A DNA stretch of 64,000 nt from Sphingopyxis sp. LC363 (GTDB taxonomy: Bacteria; Pseudomonadota; Alphaproteobacteria; Sphingomonadales; Sphingomonadaceae): positions 1 through 64,000 of the forward strand of contig NZ_JNFC01000016.1 in NCBI RefSeq assembly GCF_000756385.1, given 5' to 3'. Below the pieces are notes generated by a model. The model saw only the letters and a list, made by a program, of their open reading frames with translations, searched no databases and was not told the origin of the DNA. The first letter of the stretch is position 1. Every line of letters begins with the position of its first letter. Shown piece by piece: positions 62,052 through 64,000 of this stretch. Made by a program: the position numbers and the translations under genes.

Positions 62052-63115
62052 ACGCGCCGGGGCTTGCCGCGAAGAACGCCTTTTCGGGCGCGCCGCTCTC
62101 CGATGCGGGCGAATGGGACGCCTATGTCGCCGCGCATCTGGAAGCGACCCCCTTCCACAGCCGCGCCTGGTGCGAGGCGATCACCAGCGCGACCGGGCAT
62201 CGCTGTCACCTCGTCACCGCGCGCGACGCGGCGGGCGCGCTCACCGGTATCCTGCCGCTCCACCATATCCGCTCGCCGCTCTTCGGGCAGGCGCTCGTCG
62301 GCAGCGGCTTCGCGGTCGGCGGCGGCATATTGGCCGACGATCCCGCCGTCGCGACGACGCTGGCGCAAGGCGCGGCCTCCATGGCGAAATCGCTCGGCGT
62401 GCCGTCGGTCGAACTGCGCGGCGGCGCGCAGCCCGAAGGCGAGGGCTGGGCCCGAGAGGAGGGCGTCTACGCCGGCTTCGCGCGCGACCTCGCGGCGGAC
62501 GATGATGCCGAACTCCTCGCCATCCCGCGCAAGCAGCGCGCCGAAGTGCGCAAGGTTCTGGAAAGCGCGCTGACCGTCACCACCGGCCGCGATGCCGCCG
62601 AACGCCGCGACCACTACCGCATCTATGCGACCAGCGTTCGCAACTTGGGAACGCCCGTCTTTCCGAAAGCCTTGTTCGACGCGGTCCTCGATGCCTTTGG
62701 CGACACGGCGGATATCCTGACGGTGCGCGAAGGCGGTCGCCCCGTCGCCAGCGTGCTCAGCCTATACTGGCGCGGAACCGTCATGCCCTATTGGGGCGGC
62801 GGCACCGCCGACGCCCGCCGTCTGCGCGCCAACGAACTCATGTATTTCGCGCTGATGCGCCACGCGCGCGAACGGGGCTGCACGCGCTTCGATTTCGGCC
62901 GCTCGAAGCTCGGCACCGGCCCGTTCGCCTATAAGAAGAATTGGGGTTTCGAACCGCAGCCGCTCATCTACACGCGCTGGCTCGCGCCCGGGGAAACGCC
63001 GCGCGATACCAATCCGAACAGCGCCCGATACCGGCTGCAGGTCGACCTCTGGAAGAAGCTGCCGCTTTGGGCGGCGAACCGGATCGGGCCGCTGATCGCG
63101 CGCGGGCTTGGCTAG
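62033..63115 (+). CDS. XrtA-associated FemAB family protein
   Basis: 360 residues from ATG 62033 (GTG 62048, which overlaps the deacetylase stop as GTGA, is equally possible). EWDAYVAAHLEATPFHSRAW is the FemAB start, HHIRSPLFGQALVGSGFAVGG, IPRKQRAEVRKVLE, and the C-terminal GNAT half with NELMYFALMRHARERGCTRFDFGRSK and GPFAYKKNWGFEP follow. FemAB proteins add amino acids or acyl groups to wall or polysaccharide precursors. It is a second such transferase in this locus, besides the one at 50.9 kb. Confidence 0.92.
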   Translation: MARRGVNAPGLAAKNAFSGAPLSDAGEWDAYVAAHLEATPFHSRAWCEAITSATGHRCHLVTARDAAGALTGILPLHHIRSPLFGQALVGSGFAVGGGILADDPAVATTLAQGAASMAKSLGVPSVELRGGAQPEGEGWAREEGVYAGFARDLAADDDAELLAIPRKQRAEVRKVLESALTVTTGRDAAERRDHYRIYATSVRNLGTPVFPKALFDAVLDAFGDTADILTVREGGRPVASVLSLYWRGTVMPYWGGGTADARRLRANELMYFALMRHARERGCTRFDFGRSKLGTGPFAYKKNWGFEPQPLIYTRWLAPGETPRDTNPNSARYRLQVDLWKKLPLWAANRIGPLIARGLG

Positions 63116-64000
63116 TGGCCGAAATCCTGTTCCTCGTTCACCGCGCGCCATGGCCCCCCGACCGCGGCGACCGGATCCGCAGCTGGCATATGTTCGAGGC
63201 GCTGGCGAAGCTCGCGCCGGTGCATGTCGCGGCGCTCGCCGACAATCAGGCCGACGCCGCGCTCGCTCGCGAAAAAATGACGCCGCTTTGCAAAAGCTTG
63301 GCGATCGAAGTGCGCAAGGCATCGCGCCCGCTTGCGCTCGCGCAAGCGGTCCTGACCGGCGATCCGGTGTCGAACCGCCTGTTCCGCAGCGCCGCGCTCG
63401 CCCGCCATGTCGACGCGCTGATCGGACAGGGCGGCATCAGCCATATCGTCGCCTTCTCGGGCCAGATGGCGCAATATCTCCCGGCCTGTTTCGACGGGCC
63501 GGTGCTGATGGATTTCGTCGACGTCGATTCGGCCAAATTCGCCACCTATGCGGAACAGGACAAGCGCCAGCCGCTGCATTGGGTGCACAAGCGCGAGGCG
63601 CGCGTTCTTGCCGCCTATGAAGCGGACGTCGCGCGCCGCGCCGATGCGAGCCTCTTCGTCAGCGACGCGGAGGCGGCGCTGTTCCGCAGCCAAAGCGGTC
63701 TCGGCGCCGACAAGGTGCGCGCGGTTGGGAACGGCATCGACACCGATCGCTTCGATCCGGCTATCCCGTTGGAACGGGTCGAGACGGGGGAGGGACCGCT
63801 CGCGGTCTTCACCGGCCAGATGGATTACCGGCCCAATATCGACGCGGTCCGCTGGTTCGCGAACGACATTCTGCCGCTGGTCCGCAAGCGCCAGCTGCGA
63901 GCACGCTTCGCGATCGTCGGCCGCGCGCCGACCGAGGAGGTGCGTGCGCTGGAAGCTCTGCCCGGCGTGACCGCGACCGGCGAAGTAGCCGACGTGCGCC
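63115..64000 (+). CDS. XrtA-system glycosyltransferase, N-terminal 295 residues (3' end beyond window)
   Basis: The frame is open from GTG 63115 to the window end. ILFLVHRAPWPPDRGDRIRS is the diagnostic N-terminus of the PEP-CTERM/XrtA-associated GT4-like glycosyltransferases; VMDFVDVDSAKF, VGNGIDTDRFDP and VFTGQMDYRPNIDAVRWFAND follow in the expected order. It transfers a sugar from a nucleotide donor in assembly of the exopolysaccharide. The GTG start overlaps the preceding TAG by one base (TAGTG). The missing part is roughly the last quarter of a usual protein of about 400 residues. Confidence 0.93.
   Translation, partial: MAEILFLVHRAPWPPDRGDRIRSWHMFEALAKLAPVHVAALADNQADAALAREKMTPLCKSLAIEVRKASRPLALAQAVLTGDPVSNRLFRSAALARHVDALIGQGGISHIVAFSGQMAQYLPACFDGPVLMDFVDVDSAKFATYAEQDKRQPLHWVHKREARVLAAYEADVARRADASLFVSDAEAALFRSQSGLGADKVRAVGNGIDTDRFDPAIPLERVETGEGPLAVFTGQMDYRPNIDAVRWFANDILPLVRKRQLRARFAIVGRAPTEEVRALEALPGVTATGEVADVR

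Noticed and set aside
49163-64000. Search for PEP-CTERM sorting substrates and the exosortase itself
   Set aside because: No protein ending in a PEP motif, membrane segment and basic tail, and no XrtA-like multi-pass protease, is present in the window.
1-64000. Search for tRNA, rRNA, CRISPR arrays, insertion sequences and prophage genes
   Set aside because: No cloverleaf-like segment, regularly spaced direct repeats, transposase, integrase or phage structural protein was recognised by reading; a covariance-model scan would be more sensitive for RNA genes.

Overview
The window is high-GC, densely coded DNA from a sphingomonad (Alphaproteobacteria, Sphingomonadales; the gene set and small-protein style fit Sphingopyxis or a close relative, which is an inference). 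Three points support this. A rpsB-tsf-pyrH-frr-uppS-cdsA-dxr-rseP-bamA-ompH-fabZ run lacks the lpxD/lpxA/lpxB genes that normally sit beside fabZ, as expected where glycosphingolipids replace LPS. A complete-looking exosortase-A (XrtA) type exopolysaccharide locus is present. Direct-repeat GAAC-N7-GAAC sites look like alphaproteobacterial LexA boxes.

Layout. 1-2.2 kb: the N-terminal part of an autotransporter (cut by the left edge) and a DUF4126 membrane protein. 2.3-13.5 kb: housekeeping and accessory genes (NUDIX hydrolase, small exported protein, nitrilase-family hydrolase, M16 peptidase, unknown secreted protein, CPA2 antiporter, icd) followed by the psd-pssA phospholipid pair and a small membrane protein preceded by a candidate SOS box. 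13.7-24.9 kb: the translation/isoprenoid/envelope-biogenesis superoperon. 25.1-32.6 kb: rpmE, glpK, a DEAD-box helicase, an MHS-type transporter and two alpha/beta hydrolases. 32.7-38.2 kb: a leftward arginine-succinyltransferase (ast) locus with astA, astB and an M20 peptidase. 38.4-49.2 kb: a diguanylate cyclase, malate synthase G, DmeF-like metal exporter, a second candidate SOS gene, DJ-1/PfpI protein, GMC oxidoreductase with four clustered cysteines, TrhO, a methyltransferase and thioredoxin reductase.

49.2-64 kb: the XrtA-associated polysaccharide locus, split around a 35-bp divergent centre at 51.92-51.95 kb. Leftward: GNAT/FemAB-like transferase, acyl carrier protein and two alpha/beta hydrolases. 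Rightward: acyl-CoA ligase, PLP-dependent decarboxylase, export lipoprotein, chain-length protein, tyrosine autokinase, outer-membrane barrel, AAA ATPase, polysaccharide deacetylase, FemAB protein and a glycosyltransferase cut by the right edge. The polymer export part is understood by analogy; the ligase/ACP/decarboxylase/hydrolase part is an unexplained small-molecule chemistry module and is the best candidate here for an undescribed system. The exosortase gene itself is not in the window and would be expected just downstream.

Intergenic space holds three REP-doublet palindromes, two other families of long inverted repeats and a short dispersed repeat. I found no tRNA, rRNA, CRISPR array, insertion sequence or prophage.
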